Source: Qipengyuania flava
GTDB lineage: Bacteria > Pseudomonadota > Alphaproteobacteria > Sphingomonadales > Sphingomonadaceae
Assembly (NCBI RefSeq): GCF_019448255.1
Contig: NZ_CP080410.1
Location: 1,922,001-1,986,000 of the forward strand
Reading direction: 5' to 3'
Length of the DNA: 64,000 nt
Part shown: piece by piece, positions 36,116-45,616 of the stretch
Numbering within the stretch: the first letter of the stretch is position 1
Layout of the letters: every line of letters begins with the position of its first letter
The notes under the pieces: generated by a model
Seen by the model: the letters and a program-made list of their open reading frames with translations, nothing else
Told to the model about the DNA's origin: nothing
Database searches by the model: none
Made by a program: the position numbers and the translations under genes

Positions 36116-38431
36116 ATGTCCCTGCCCGAATCCCCTCCGAAAGCCGCCGAAAACGGCGCTGTTCCGCCCTACGCCGCGCGTCTCAACACACCCCAGCGCG
36201 AGGCCGTCCTGACGACCGAAGGGCCGGTGCTGATGCTGGCGGGAGCGGGCACGGGCAAGACGGCTGCGCTGACCGCGCGTTTGGCACATCTCATCGCAAC
36301 CCGCCGCGCGTGGCCGAGCGAGATCCTCTGCGTGACCTTCACCAACAAGGCCGCGCGCGAAATGCGCGAGCGTGTCGGGCGCCATATCGGCAATGCGGTG
36401 GAGGGCATGCCCTGGCTCGGCACGTTCCATTCGATCGGCGCGCGCATGCTGCGTCGTCATGCCGAGCTGGTGGGCCTTGAAAGCAACTATACGATCATCG
36501 ACACCGACGACCAACTGCGCCTGCTGAAGCAGCTGATCCAGGAAAACGACCTCGACGAGAAGCGCTGGCCCGCGCGTCAGCTGGCCGGCCTGATCGACCG
36601 CTGGAAGAACCGCGGGCTCAACCCCGGCGACCTCGATGCGGTCGAGAACGAGAGCTATGCCAACGGTCGCGGCGCGCAGTTCTACAAGCTCTATCAGGAC
36701 CGGCTGAAGGCGCTGAACGCCTGCGATTTCGGTGACCTGCTGCTCCATATGCTGAACATCTTCCGCCAGCACCGCGACGTGCTGGAGCAGTACCAGCAGC
36801 GCTTCAAATACATCCTTGTCGACGAATACCAGGACACCAACCAGGTCCAGTACCTGTGGCTGCGCTTGCTCGCCCAGGCTCGCAAGAACATTTGCGTAGT
36901 GGGCGATGACGACCAGTCGATCTATTCCTGGCGCGGCGCGGAAGTCGCCAATATCCTCAAGTTCGAAAAGGATTTTCCCGGCGCGGCGGTGATCAAGCTG
37001 GAGCAGAACTATCGCTCCACACCGCAGATCCTTGCAGCCGCATCGGGCCTGATCGACGCCAACAGCGAACGGCTCGGCAAGACGCTCTGGACCGAGCTTC
37101 CGGCGGGCGAGAAGGTCCGCGTGATCGGCGTATGGGACGCACCCGAGGAAGCCCGCCGCGTGGGCGAGGAGATCGAGCGCCTCGAAAGCGAAGGCGCCCC
37201 GCTCGACGAGGTCGCCATCCTCGTGCGCGCCCAGTACCAGACGCGCGAGTTCGAAGATCGCTTCATCCAGATCGGCCTCAACTACCGCATCGTGGGCGGC
37301 TTCCGCTTCTACGAACGCGCTGAAATTCGCGACGCCCTCGCCTACCTGCGCACCATCGCCCAGCCGGCCGACGACCTCGCCTTCGAGCGCATCTACAACC
37401 AGCCCAAGCGCGGCCTCGGCGCAAAAACGCTTGAAGCCATGCGCCGCCACGCCCGCCGCACGCAGACCCCGCTAGCCGCTGCCAGCCTCGACCTGTGCGA
37501 AACCGACGAGCTCCCGGCGCGCGCGCGCAACAACCTCGTCGCCCTGCTCGGCCAGTTCGTCCACTGGCGCGAGGAGGCGGAGAAGGTCACGCCGTCCGAA
37601 CTGCTGCGCACCGTGCTGGCGGAAAGCGGCTATGAGGACATGCTCCAGAAGGACCGCAGCGCGGAAAGCGCCGGACGCCTTGAAAACCTCACCGAACTCG
37701 CCCGCGCGATGGAGGAATACGAGACGCTCGGCGACTTCCTCGAGCATGTCAGCCTGGTGATGGACAACGACCGCGCCGACGATGGCGAGAAGGTCACCAT
37801 CATGACCATGCACGCGGCCAAGGGGCTGGAGTTCGACCATGTGTTCCTGCCGGGCTGGGAGGAAGGCGTGTTTCCGAGCCAGCGATCGCTCGACGAAGGC
37901 GGGCTGGCGAGCCTCGAGGAGGAACGCCGGCTAGCCTATGTCGCGATTACCCGCGCAAAGCGGCGCTGCACGATCCTGCACGCCGCGAACCGGCGGATCT
38001 ATGGCCAGTGGACCAGCTCGATACCCAGCCGCTTCGTCGAGGAATTGCCCGAGGAATTCGTCAACAGCGAGACGACCATGACCGGCGGCGCCTCCCTCTG
38101 GCGGGCCAACTGGAGCGAGAACGAGGACCCGTTTGCGCATGTCTCGTCGAACCGTCCCGATCGCTCCGGCGCGCGTGGGCCCGGCTGGCAGCGGGCGCTG
38201 TCGAATGGCTATGACACGACGCCGAAGCGCCTGGCCGAACCCGGCCGCAGCGCTGCCAGCTTTGCCGCCAAGCCGCGCAGCGACATCGCGCTGGGCGCGC
38301 GCGTGTTTCACGACAAGTTCGGCTATGGCTGCGTGACCGATCAGGAAGGCAATAAGCTGACCATTGAGTTCGAGCAGGCCGGCGAAAAGCGCGTGCTCGA
38401 CAGCTTCGTCACCCTCGCTGAAAACACCTAG
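36116..38431 (+). CDS. uvrD: ATP-dependent DNA helicase UvrD/PcrA
   Basis: 771 residues from the ATG at 36116. Superfamily 1 motifs are intact: AGAGTGKTAALTARL (I), TFTNKAAREM (Ia), LVDEYQDTNQVQYLWLRLLA (II), VVGDDDQSIYSWRGAE (III), EQNYRS (IV), TMHAAKGLEFDHVFLPG (V) and EERRLAYVAITRAKRR (VI). The C-terminal 45 residues (GARVFHDKFGYGCVTDQEGN) form the PcrA/UvrD tudor-like module that contacts RNA polymerase. 3'-5' helicase for excision and mismatch repair. Divergent from the small secreted gene. Confidence 0.93.
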   Translation: MSLPESPPKAAENGAVPPYAARLNTPQREAVLTTEGPVLMLAGAGTGKTAALTARLAHLIATRRAWPSEILCVTFTNKAAREMRERVGRHIGNAVEGMPWLGTFHSIGARMLRRHAELVGLESNYTIIDTDDQLRLLKQLIQENDLDEKRWPARQLAGLIDRWKNRGLNPGDLDAVENESYANGRGAQFYKLYQDRLKALNACDFGDLLLHMLNIFRQHRDVLEQYQQRFKYILVDEYQDTNQVQYLWLRLLAQARKNICVVGDDDQSIYSWRGAEVANILKFEKDFPGAAVIKLEQNYRSTPQILAAASGLIDANSERLGKTLWTELPAGEKVRVIGVWDAPEEARRVGEEIERLESEGAPLDEVAILVRAQYQTREFEDRFIQIGLNYRIVGGFRFYERAEIRDALAYLRTIAQPADDLAFERIYNQPKRGLGAKTLEAMRRHARRTQTPLAAASLDLCETDELPARARNNLVALLGQFVHWREEAEKVTPSELLRTVLAESGYEDMLQKDRSAESAGRLENLTELARAMEEYETLGDFLEHVSLVMDNDRADDGEKVTIMTMHAAKGLEFDHVFLPGWEEGVFPSQRSLDEGGLASLEEERRLAYVAITRAKRRCTILHAANRRIYGQWTSSIPSRFVEELPEEFVNSETTMTGGASLWRANWSENEDPFAHVSSNRPDRSGARGPGWQRALSNGYDTTPKRLAEPGRSAASFAAKPRSDIALGARVFHDKFGYGCVTDQEGNKLTIEFEQAGEKRVLDSFVTLAENT

Positions 38432-39057
38432 GCGACGGCCACCCAGATCGCGGTGAGGAAGGCCGTTCCGCCCAGCGTCCCGAAGGCATGCCAGATCGGG
38501 TAACGGAAGGCCATCTCCTTGTTCTTGTAGAACAAAGTCCCGATCGTGTAGAAAACACCACCGGCCACGACCGCGAGGGTCGAGGCGAGCGGCAGGCCGC
38601 TCAGGAAGTCCGGCAAGGCGGCAAGCGCGAACCAGCCGAGGGCGAGGTAGGACATCAGCGACCAGCGCGAATCGATCTCGGCGGCGGAGACCTTGAACCA
38701 GACCCCCGCCAGGGCGAACAGCCAGATGAGGGCAAGGATACCCATCGCGCTGTAGCTGCCGGTCGCGAGCAGGAGCGGCGTGAAGGTGCCCGCGATCACG
38801 ATGTAGATCGCCGAATGATCCCAGCGGCGCAGGGCCGGCCGCAGCTCGTGGCGCGGGTGCAAATGGTAAGCAAAGGAAATGCCGACCGAGGCCAGCGCCG
38901 AGATAACATAGACCAGCACTGCCAGGATCAGCGTGGCGTTGCCTGCGCTCATCACCCGGTTGAGGAGGAACACGCTGGCTATCGCAAAGGCGCTGAGGCT
39001 GACCGCGTGGACAATGCCGTCAGCGCGGCGTTCCGGCGATGTCTTGCTTGGATACAT
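38428..39057 (-). CDS. Hemolysin III family (PAQR-like) membrane protein
   Basis: 209 residues with seven membrane helices. Family motifs are SVGISFAYHLHP, RRWDHSAIYIVIAGTFTPLLL and the C-terminal IWHAFGTLGGTAFL. The conserved histidines and aspartate could bind zinc, as in adiponectin receptors. Bacterial homologues such as TrhA affect membrane fluidity and lipid balance; haemolytic activity is doubtful. Tail-to-tail with uvrD with a four-base overlap. Confidence 0.9.
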   Translation of the reverse strand: MYPSKTSPERRADGIVHAVSLSAFAIASVFLLNRVMSAGNATLILAVLVYVISALASVGISFAYHLHPRHELRPALRRWDHSAIYIVIAGTFTPLLLATGSYSAMGILALIWLFALAGVWFKVSAAEIDSRWSLMSYLALGWFALAALPDFLSGLPLASTLAVVAGGVFYTIGTLFYKNKEMAFRYPIWHAFGTLGGTAFLTAIWVAVA

Positions 39058-39117
39058 GGGCGGCTCGATAGGGCCAGTTCGCCCCCGGTTCCAGAGCCGA
39101 AATGCGGGCGGCGCTCC

Positions 39118-39942
39118 TTAGGCGGCCGGCTCCTGCGAAGTCCGGGCCTCCGGCTTGCGGGTCCAGTACCGGCGCTCGAACGGACGGGCCAGTTCGCCGA
39201 GAAACCCGCGTGTCCCTTCCGCAATCCCGGTTTCGCAATCGAGATAGGGCGCCGGGTCCATATAAGTCCCGAACACCCGGTCCCACAGCGTGATGGTGTT
39301 GCCGAAATTGGTGCCCATCAGCTCTTCGTCGCGAATATGGTGCAAGCGGTGCGCTGCGGGCGAGATCAGGACCTTGCCGAAGACGCCGAGCGTCCAGGGC
39401 ACGTCACAGTGGATGAAATAGGCCCACCAGCCGCGCAGGAACGCCGATCCCGCGATGGCCCATTCGGGCAGGCCTAGGAAGAGCAGCAGTACGAAATCCA
39501 CGAGCACACTGAGCAGCTTGCTTAGCGGATGCTTGCGCTGGACCGAGAGCCAATGCAGCGCCGTGTCGGCGTGGTGCGTGGCGTGAATGCGCCAGAGCAG
39601 CGGATGGTGCTCGAAACGGTGGCGCCAGTAGACGGTCAAATCCGCAATCGCGATCGCCGCGAACAGGACCAGGAATTCGTTCTGGCTGTCCCAGAAGGTG
39701 CCGAGCGCCGGCATGGCCACGATTTGATCGCGAATGGCGCCTTCGGGAACAGCGAAGAGTGGCGCGATCAGCACCAGGTTGAGCAGCATCAGGCCGAGAT
39801 TGGTCGTAAACTCGTCCCGCGCACGCCCCATCGCCGCGACAATAGTCTTGCGTTTCATGAGCAGGGCGAGCGTACCAAACACCGCGCCCGTCATCGCGAG
39901 CCACAGCAGCGTGCTTTCGGCGTGTTTGGCAAAAATCTCCAT
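39118..39942 (-). CDS. Sterol desaturase/fatty acid hydroxylase family protein
   Basis: 274 residues with four or five membrane helices. The di-iron histidine boxes are visible as HRFEHH, HATHHAD and HRLHHI. Members hydroxylate or desaturate lipids, sterols or carotenoids in the membrane. In sphingomonads a sphingolipid or hopanoid-type substrate is possible, but the sequence does not decide it. Same strand as the hemolysin III gene, 60 bases upstream of it. Confidence 0.88.
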   Translation of the reverse strand: MEIFAKHAESTLLWLAMTGAVFGTLALLMKRKTIVAAMGRARDEFTTNLGLMLLNLVLIAPLFAVPEGAIRDQIVAMPALGTFWDSQNEFLVLFAAIAIADLTVYWRHRFEHHPLLWRIHATHHADTALHWLSVQRKHPLSKLLSVLVDFVLLLFLGLPEWAIAGSAFLRGWWAYFIHCDVPWTLGVFGKVLISPAAHRLHHIRDEELMGTNFGNTITLWDRVFGTYMDPAPYLDCETGIAEGTRGFLGELARPFERRYWTRKPEARTSQEPAA

Positions 39943-39986
39943 CGCACCGCTAGCTATGCGGTGCGCATGGTTAGGAAGACGTTAAA

Positions 39987-41366
39987 TCAGGTCGCCGAAA
40001 CGTCGAGAAAGCCGGGACGCGGGCCGTTCCACTCGCCGGCTGCAACCGGCGCGTCGTCTTCACCGCGCTTGCGGCGGCTTTCGCGCTTGGGCTTGGGTTC
40101 CTTGGGCGCGGCATCCTTGGCCTTGCGCTCCCGCTTTTCGCGCGGAGCCTCTTCATCGTCCCGGCTCTTGCGAGCGCGCTTGGGCTTTTCGCCCTGTTCT
40201 TCGCGCTCTTCACGTTTTTCGGCCGGCTTTTCGACGAGATCGACGCGGACATCTTCCTTGCCGAAGACCTTGATCGCCGATCCGGTCAGCTTCTCGACAT
40301 TGGCAATCGCCTCGGCGTCCTCATCGGCGACGAAGGTGAAGGCACGGCCCTTGGCGCCCGCGCGGCCGGTGCGGCCGATGCGGTGGACATAGTCATCCGG
40401 GTGCCAGGGCGTGTCGAAGTTGAACACGTGGCTGACACCCTTGATGTCGAGCCCGCGTGCCGCAACGTCCGACGCAACGAGGATGTTGACCTCGCCCTTC
40501 TTGAAGCGATCCAGTTCCTTGAGGCGGTTCGACTGGTCCATGTCGCCATGGATCTCGCTGCTGGCAAAACCATAGCTCTGCAGGCTCTTGTTCAGCTCGC
40601 GCACGGTCGTCTTGCGGTTGGCGAAGATGATCGCCGTCTCGACATGGTCGTGGCTGAGCAGCCAGCGCAGCGTTTCGCGCTTCTGACGGCTCTTCACCGG
40701 GACCTTAAAGGCGGTGATATCCTTGTTCGTGGTTGCCGCGCGGCTCACCTCGATCCGCTTGGGATTGCTGAGGAACTTCTTGGCCAGCTTTTCAATCGGC
40801 GGCGGCATCGTCGCCGAGAACAGCATGGTCTGGCGCGTGTCGGGTAGCTTGTCGCAGATGAACTCGATATCGGGAATGAAGCCCATGTCGAGCATGCGGT
40901 CGGCTTCGTCGATGACCAGCAGTTCGCAGCCATTCAGCAGGATCTTGCCGCGCTCGAACAGGTCCATCAGGCGACCCGGGGTGGCGATCAGCACGTCGAC
41001 GCCTTCGTTGAGCGCCTTGACCTGGTCACCCATCTGCACGCCGCCGATAAGCAGTGCCATCTTGAGATCGTGGTACTTGCCGTACTTCTCGAAATTCTCG
41101 GCCACCTGGGCGGCGAGTTCGCGGGTCGGTTCGAGGATGAGGCTGCGCGGCATGAGCGCCCGGCGGCGGCCGGCGGCCATCACATCGATCATCGGCAGCA
41201 CGAAGCTGGCGGTCTTGCCCGTGCCGGTCTGCGCAATGCCGATCATGTCCTTCATCATCAGCACCGGCGGAATGGCTTCGCGCTGGATGTCGGTCGGCGC
41301 GGTGTAGCCGGCTTCGCTTACTGCCTTGAGCAAGTCTTCGGAAAGGCCGAGATCGGCGAAAGTCAT
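39987..41366 (-). CDS. DEAD-box RNA helicase (RhlE-like)
   Basis: 459 residues from the ATG at 41366. Q motif (TAPTDIQREAIPPVL), AQTGTGKTASF, PTRELAAQ, TPGRLMDL, DEADRMLDMGF, SAT and HRIGRTGRAG are all present. From about residue 372 the tail is an unstructured Lys/Arg/Glu stretch (EKPAEKREEREEQGEKPKRA), typical of RhlE-type helicases that use it for RNA contact. It likely remodels rRNA or mRNA, for example in ribosome assembly. Confidence 0.93.
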   Translation of the reverse strand: MTFADLGLSEDLLKAVSEAGYTAPTDIQREAIPPVLMMKDMIGIAQTGTGKTASFVLPMIDVMAAGRRRALMPRSLILEPTRELAAQVAENFEKYGKYHDLKMALLIGGVQMGDQVKALNEGVDVLIATPGRLMDLFERGKILLNGCELLVIDEADRMLDMGFIPDIEFICDKLPDTRQTMLFSATMPPPIEKLAKKFLSNPKRIEVSRAATTNKDITAFKVPVKSRQKRETLRWLLSHDHVETAIIFANRKTTVRELNKSLQSYGFASSEIHGDMDQSNRLKELDRFKKGEVNILVASDVAARGLDIKGVSHVFNFDTPWHPDDYVHRIGRTGRAGAKGRAFTFVADEDAEAIANVEKLTGSAIKVFGKEDVRVDLVEKPAEKREEREEQGEKPKRARKSRDDEEAPREKRERKAKDAAPKEPKPKRESRRKRGEDDAPVAAGEWNGPRPGFLDVSAT

Positions 41367-41485
41367 GCGGTTCGAAACTGTCCCTGGAACGTTGGCCGAC
41401 CCAAACCCGCGCGTCCGCAGTATCGGCTGGGCGCGCCCTTCGCCGGAAATGCCGGAAAAGTCAAGAATTCGGCGCTTCGCGCGCC

Positions 41486-42055
41486 TCAGCGTTCCCCGGC
41501 AACCGCAACGAGGCGGTTGAAACTGGAGATCCGGCACTTCGCGCCTGCACGCGACATCAGCCGGTCGCGGTCGACGCAAAGGCGCCCGTCCTCGTTCCGC
41601 TCGACATAGAAGCCGAGGTAGAAATCGCGCGGGCTGCACGCTTTCTCGAGGCTGGCGGTGATGATCTGCCGGTTGCGCATATACATCACGAGGCGGCTGC
41701 CCCGGTCGGACACGCCCACGATATCGCCTGCGTTGAGACAGCTGCCGTGTGGCCGTTCAACGAGGCGGGCGGGCTGTCCCTGGCGCGGAAGCTGCGCGAG
41801 CATGCTACGCCGCGTGCTGCTGGGTTGCGGGTTGATGCGCAGGATCACGCGCTGTTCGATACGGACCTGCTGCGCCACGGGGACGCTGGCGATACCGGAG
41901 AAGCCGATCCACGACGGACGCCGGTCCGACAAGGAACCAAGGTCGATCGTCCCGCTCTCGCTCTCGCGCGCCTTGCCGGCCACGTCCTCGGCCTGCGCGC
42001 CCTGCGGCGTGCCCAATGCAATCAGCATGGCAGCAAGAGGTGACAGGAAGGACAT
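41486..42055 (-). CDS. Secreted hypothetical protein
   Basis: 189 residues from the ATG at 42055. The signal peptide is SFLSPLAAMLIALGTPQGAQA, cleaved before EDVAGK. The mature part has IEQRVILRINP and later CLNAGDIVGVSDRGSRLVMYMRNRQIITASLEKACS, with three or four cysteines that could pair in the periplasm. The RVILRI..., IVGV..., ITASL strands suggest a beta-rich fold. It looks like a small sphingomonad-type conserved protein of unknown function. Divergent from the FAD oxidoreductase gene. Confidence 0.75.
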   Translation of the reverse strand: MSFLSPLAAMLIALGTPQGAQAEDVAGKARESESGTIDLGSLSDRRPSWIGFSGIASVPVAQQVRIEQRVILRINPQPSSTRRSMLAQLPRQGQPARLVERPHGSCLNAGDIVGVSDRGSRLVMYMRNRQIITASLEKACSPRDFYLGFYVERNEDGRLCVDRDRLMSRAGAKCRISSFNRLVAVAGER

Positions 42056-42216
42056 TGGCTTTGCTCGGGAACGCTCCTCGAAACGCCGGTCACGGATAGG
42101 GGCCGACACTGTTGGCGTTGCCGTTGCCCCACCACGCTTGAATGCGGGCTTAATTGTTCTGGCAGGGTTGGCAAGTGGTGGCCTTTGCCCGTCCACCTGT
42201 GGCAAAGGCGCCGCAC

Positions 42217-43665
42217 ATGAGCGATACCGAGTCCTTTCTGAGCGCAGCACAGGAGCTGCTTGGCCCGCGCGGCTTCACTGTCGATCCCGAGCTGGTCGAA
42301 CCCTGGCTGACCGACTGGCGCGGCCGCTACACCGGCAGGGCGCTGGGCCTTGCCTCCCCGGCCTCTACGGACGAGGTGTCTGCCTTTGTGAAACTGTGCG
42401 CGCAGCACGGCGTGCCGATCGTCCCGCAAGGCGGCAACAGCGGCATGTCGGGCGGCGCGACTCCCGATGAAAGCGGGACCAGCGTGATTATCTCGCTGAG
42501 GCGGATGAACGCGGTGCGCGCTTTCGACATCGCGGCCCAGCAGATCACCTGCGATGCGGGCCTTGTCCTCCAGACGCTTCACGAAACGGTCGAGGCTGAG
42601 GGCCTGCGCTTCCCGCTTACACTCGGCGGCAAGGGATCGGCGACCGTAGGCGGCCTTATCTCGACCAACGCGGGCGGGACCCAGGTGCTGCGCCACGGCA
42701 CCATGCGCGCGCAGGTGCTGGGGGTCGAGGCGGTGCTGGCCGACGGATCGGTCTATTCCGGCCTCGTACCGCTCAAGAAGGATAACCGCGGTTTCGATCT
42801 CAAGCAGCTGCTGATCGGATCGGAAGGCACGCTTGGCATCGTGACCGGCGCGACGCTGAAGCTCGTGCCGCAGATCGGCGAGCGCCGGGTGGCCTGGGTG
42901 GGCCTGCCCAGCCTCTCGAAAGCGCGGAAATTGCTGCTCCACTGCGAAGCTGTCGCAGGCGACGCGCTGGAAGGCTTCGAAGTGCTCCCCGCGCATTGCC
43001 TCCAATCGGTGCTCGCTCACCTGCCCGATGCGCGAAGCCCGCTCGATGGCGAGCACGCCTGGCACGCGCTGGTCGAGCTGGTCGCCGGCGAAGGCCGCAC
43101 CGATGCGCTCGACACATTGGTCGAGGACCTCTTCGCCAGCGCGATGGAGGCCGACCTGCTCGAAGATGCGGTAATCTCGGCGAGCGAAAGCCAGGCGGAA
43201 GCCTTCTGGCAGCTTCGCGATTCCATTGCGCCGGCCGAACGCGCGATCGGCCCCGCCATGCAGCACGACATTTCCGTGCCGGTCGCGCGGATGCCCGAGT
43301 TCGTCGAAACCGTCTCGCCCGAAGTGGAAGCCCGGTTCGAGGGGACATGCGCCGTTGGCTTCGGCCACCTGGGCGATGGCAACATCCATTTCCACGTCCT
43401 CGCCCCCGAAGGCGCGGTGCGCGGAGAATGGGAAGCCACGCAGGGCAAGCAGGTCTCTGCCTTCGTTCACGACCGCGTGGCCGCGTTCGGCGGATCGCTC
43501 AGCGCCGAGCACGGAATCGGCCAGATGAAGCGCGACGAGCTGGGCCGGCTGGGCGATCCGGTGGCGCTGGCGATGATGCGCAGCGTGAAGCAGGCGCTCG
43601 ACCCGCGGGGGATACTCAACCCCGGCAAGCTCGTGCCGCTTGCACCCGAGGCCGCAACACCGTAA
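42217..43665 (+). CDS. FAD-linked 2-hydroxyacid oxidoreductase (GlcD/D2HGDH type)
   Basis: 482 residues from the ATG at 42217. FAD-binding PCMH domain at about 40-215 (IVPQGGNSGMSGGATP, LTLGGKGSATVGGLISTNAGG). FAD-oxidase C domain at about 240-475 with GFGHLGDGNIHFHV and SAEHGIGQMKRDEL. It is closest in layout to D-2-hydroxyglutarate or D-lactate dehydrogenases passing electrons to an ETF or quinone. Substrate undetermined. SapC follows after 66 bases. Confidence 0.9.
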   Translation: MSDTESFLSAAQELLGPRGFTVDPELVEPWLTDWRGRYTGRALGLASPASTDEVSAFVKLCAQHGVPIVPQGGNSGMSGGATPDESGTSVIISLRRMNAVRAFDIAAQQITCDAGLVLQTLHETVEAEGLRFPLTLGGKGSATVGGLISTNAGGTQVLRHGTMRAQVLGVEAVLADGSVYSGLVPLKKDNRGFDLKQLLIGSEGTLGIVTGATLKLVPQIGERRVAWVGLPSLSKARKLLLHCEAVAGDALEGFEVLPAHCLQSVLAHLPDARSPLDGEHAWHALVELVAGEGRTDALDTLVEDLFASAMEADLLEDAVISASESQAEAFWQLRDSIAPAERAIGPAMQHDISVPVARMPEFVETVSPEVEARFEGTCAVGFGHLGDGNIHFHVLAPEGAVRGEWEATQGKQVSAFVHDRVAAFGGSLSAEHGIGQMKRDELGRLGDPVALAMMRSVKQALDPRGILNPGKLVPLAPEAATP

Positions 43666-43731
43666 AGCGCGCGCTTCGTGCGTATGCCCTCCGGGCATGC
43701 CGCCCAATCCATTCGAATTTCGGAGAGATCC

Positions 43732-44520
43732 ATGGCCAGCGCGCCGCAATCCAACCTGCCCCTGTTCTTCAAAGACCTCATGCCGCTCAACAGCAAGGAC
43801 CACGCGAACTACCGCGCGCGTCCGATGAGCAAGGCTCCCTGGCTTGTCGGCCAGCACGCCATCCCGCTGACGGTCGACGAATTCGTCTCCGCCCAGCGCG
43901 ATCTCCCGATCGTGTTCTCGACCGGCGAAGATGCTGTTCCGCTGGCGCTGATGGGCCTCAACGAAGGGGTCAACACCTTCGTCGACGACGAAGGCAAGGT
44001 CATGGATAACCTGTACCTGCCGGCCTACATCCGCCGCCACCCCTACATGCTGGCCCGCCTGAAGCCCGATGCCGACGAAATGTCGCTCTGCTTCGACCCG
44101 ACCGCCGAAAACATCGGCGAATTCGAAGACGGCGAACCGCTGTTCGAAGACGGCAAGCCGACCGAATTCACCAAGCAGATCCTCGAGTATTGCGAGCAGT
44201 TCGAGCAGGCCGGTCAGCGCACCAAGGCCTTCATGGACGAGCTGCGCCAGCACGACCTCCTCATGGACGGCGAAATCGCCATCCAGCAGCAGGGCAACGA
44301 CAAGCCGTTCGTCTATCGCGGCTTCCAGATGATCAACCAGGACAAGCTGCGCGAACTGCGCGGTGACCAGCTGCGCAAGTGGACCGAGAGCGGCCTGCTG
44401 CCTCTGATCTGGGCGCAGATCTTCTCGCTCGACGTGATGCGCACGATCTTCGGTCGTCAGCTCCAGCAGGGTAAGGTGCCGCTTGGCGACGCCATGACCG
44501 CCGGTGCTCCGACGATCTGA
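43732..44520 (+). CDS. SapC family protein
   Basis: 262 residues from the ATG at 43732, preceded by GGAGAGATCC. Family segments: FFKDLMPLNSKDHANYRARP, FVSAQRDLPIVFSTG and YLPAYIRRHPYMLAR. SapC was named after an S-layer-linked Campylobacter protein; its role in sphingomonads is unknown. No signal peptide is apparent. Strong C/G-ending codon bias suggests good expression. A small hairpin (ATGCCC-TCC-GGGCAT, 43684-43698) precedes it. Confidence 0.85.
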   Translation: MASAPQSNLPLFFKDLMPLNSKDHANYRARPMSKAPWLVGQHAIPLTVDEFVSAQRDLPIVFSTGEDAVPLALMGLNEGVNTFVDDEGKVMDNLYLPAYIRRHPYMLARLKPDADEMSLCFDPTAENIGEFEDGEPLFEDGKPTEFTKQILEYCEQFEQAGQRTKAFMDELRQHDLLMDGEIAIQQQGNDKPFVYRGFQMINQDKLRELRGDQLRKWTESGLLPLIWAQIFSLDVMRTIFGRQLQQGKVPLGDAMTAGAPTI

Positions 44521-45547
44521 TCCTTTCGCAAAGGGGGCGCCGCGCCACACGGCGGGCGCCCCCCTAGCGCTTTTCCTGCGACGCGCGGTTCTTGCGCTCG
44601 CATTGCTGTGCGGTACGCCCGCGCTGGCGGATTTCGACCTTCACGATCCGGACCGCCCGCGTGTCCCGCTCGAGGTCTTCCAGGAGAAGGAAGACCGCCT
44701 GTTCCGAATCGGCTACCGGCTGGCGACCCACAATGCGCCTTTTTGCGAAGGCGCTATCAGCGTTTCCGGCCTCTTGCTCCATGATGCGCACAGCTATGGC
44801 AGTCCCGAAGCGGTGCGCCTGCTGTTCCAGCTGAGCGGCGATATCGGCGTGCAGTCGGTCGCCGAAGGCTCGCCCGCCGCTCTCGCCGGCCTGCGCCAGA
44901 ACGACACCATCCTCGCAGTAAACGGACGCTCCATCGACGATGGCTGGCCCCGGGCCGAACCGCGCTGGAAGCGCGTTTTCAACCTGCGCGATTCGATCGA
45001 CGCTGCGCTTGCAAGCGGATCGGTCGAGCTCACCTGGCGCTCCCCCGGCGGTGAACCGCAATCCGCCACTCTTGTTGGCGTGCCCGCCTGCCCAACCCGC
45101 TTCGAGCTGGTCGATAACCGCAAGAACGCCGCAGCCGATGGCGATCGCGTGATGGTCGGCAAGGATTTTCCCGGTTTCAGCTATGACGAGCCCACTCTCG
45201 CCGCGCTGGTCGCGCACGAGATGGCCCACAATATCTTGCGCCACGCTGAGACGTTCAACCGGATCGGCTGGAAGCGCCGCCTCGTCCGGGTCTCTGAGCG
45301 CGACGCCGATCGCCTGATGCCCTGGCTGCTGCAGAACGCCGGCTACGAGCCGAGCGCTGCTGTGACCTTCATGCAGGTCTGGGGGCCGCGCCACGACGGC
45401 GGCATCTTCCGCAAACGCACGCACGACGGCTGGGATGAACGAGTGGACCTAATCGAGGCCGAATTGCCTCTGGTCCTCGCATTCGCATCGCCAGAAGGCA
45501 CAGTGGATTGGAAAACCCACTTCACGCGATTGCTGCCGGAGCAATAG
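44504..45547 (+). CDS. Periplasmic PDZ-containing metalloprotease (M48-like gluzincin)
   Basis: 347 residues with a GTG start at 44504 that overlaps the end of sapC by 17 bases. No ATG, GTG or TTG further in would keep the signal peptide (RAVLALALLCGTPALA). A PDZ module is at about 105-190 (DIGVQSVAEGSPAALAGLRQNDTILAVNG). The zinc site is LVAHEMAHNILRH (HEMAH), with the third ligand in RVSERDADRL. Substrates are unknown; a periplasmic quality-control role is an inference. The start region contains a very GC-rich hairpin. Confidence 0.8.
   Translation: MLRRSDPFAKGAPRHTAGAPLALFLRRAVLALALLCGTPALADFDLHDPDRPRVPLEVFQEKEDRLFRIGYRLATHNAPFCEGAISVSGLLLHDAHSYGSPEAVRLLFQLSGDIGVQSVAEGSPAALAGLRQNDTILAVNGRSIDDGWPRAEPRWKRVFNLRDSIDAALASGSVELTWRSPGGEPQSATLVGVPACPTRFELVDNRKNAAADGDRVMVGKDFPGFSYDEPTLAALVAHEMAHNILRHAETFNRIGWKRRLVRVSERDADRLMPWLLQNAGYEPSAAVTFMQVWGPRHDGGIFRKRTHDGWDERVDLIEAELPLVLAFASPEGTVDWKTHFTRLLPEQ
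44533..44564 (+). terminator. Possible sapC terminator hairpin inside the protease start
   Basis: GGGGGCGC...GCC-ACAC-GGC...GCGCCCCC is a strong stem 13 bases after the sapC stop, with CTTTTCC following only after nine bases. The T tract is weak. Because it lies in the 5' part of the protease frame, it may limit read-through or hide translation starts instead of fully terminating. Confidence 0.4.
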
Positions 45548-45616
45548 TTCGGCTATTTCCGATTGCGAGACGGCAGCCCGCACCCGCGAGCCTGCCGTGG
45601 GTCCGTGGAGAGAGCG

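Noticed and set aside
43667..43698. AAGCGCGCGCTT and ATGCCC-TCC-GGGCAT palindromes before sapC
   Set aside because: Short, with three-base or no loop and no T tract; too weak to call separately from chance at this GC content.
42022..44550. An 842-codon open frame antisense to the FAD oxidoreductase and sapC
   Set aside because: It spans two well-supported genes and an intergenic region in mirrored frame; its product has no recognisable domain and is rich in Arg/His/Gly, as expected from antisense reading of GC-biased codons.
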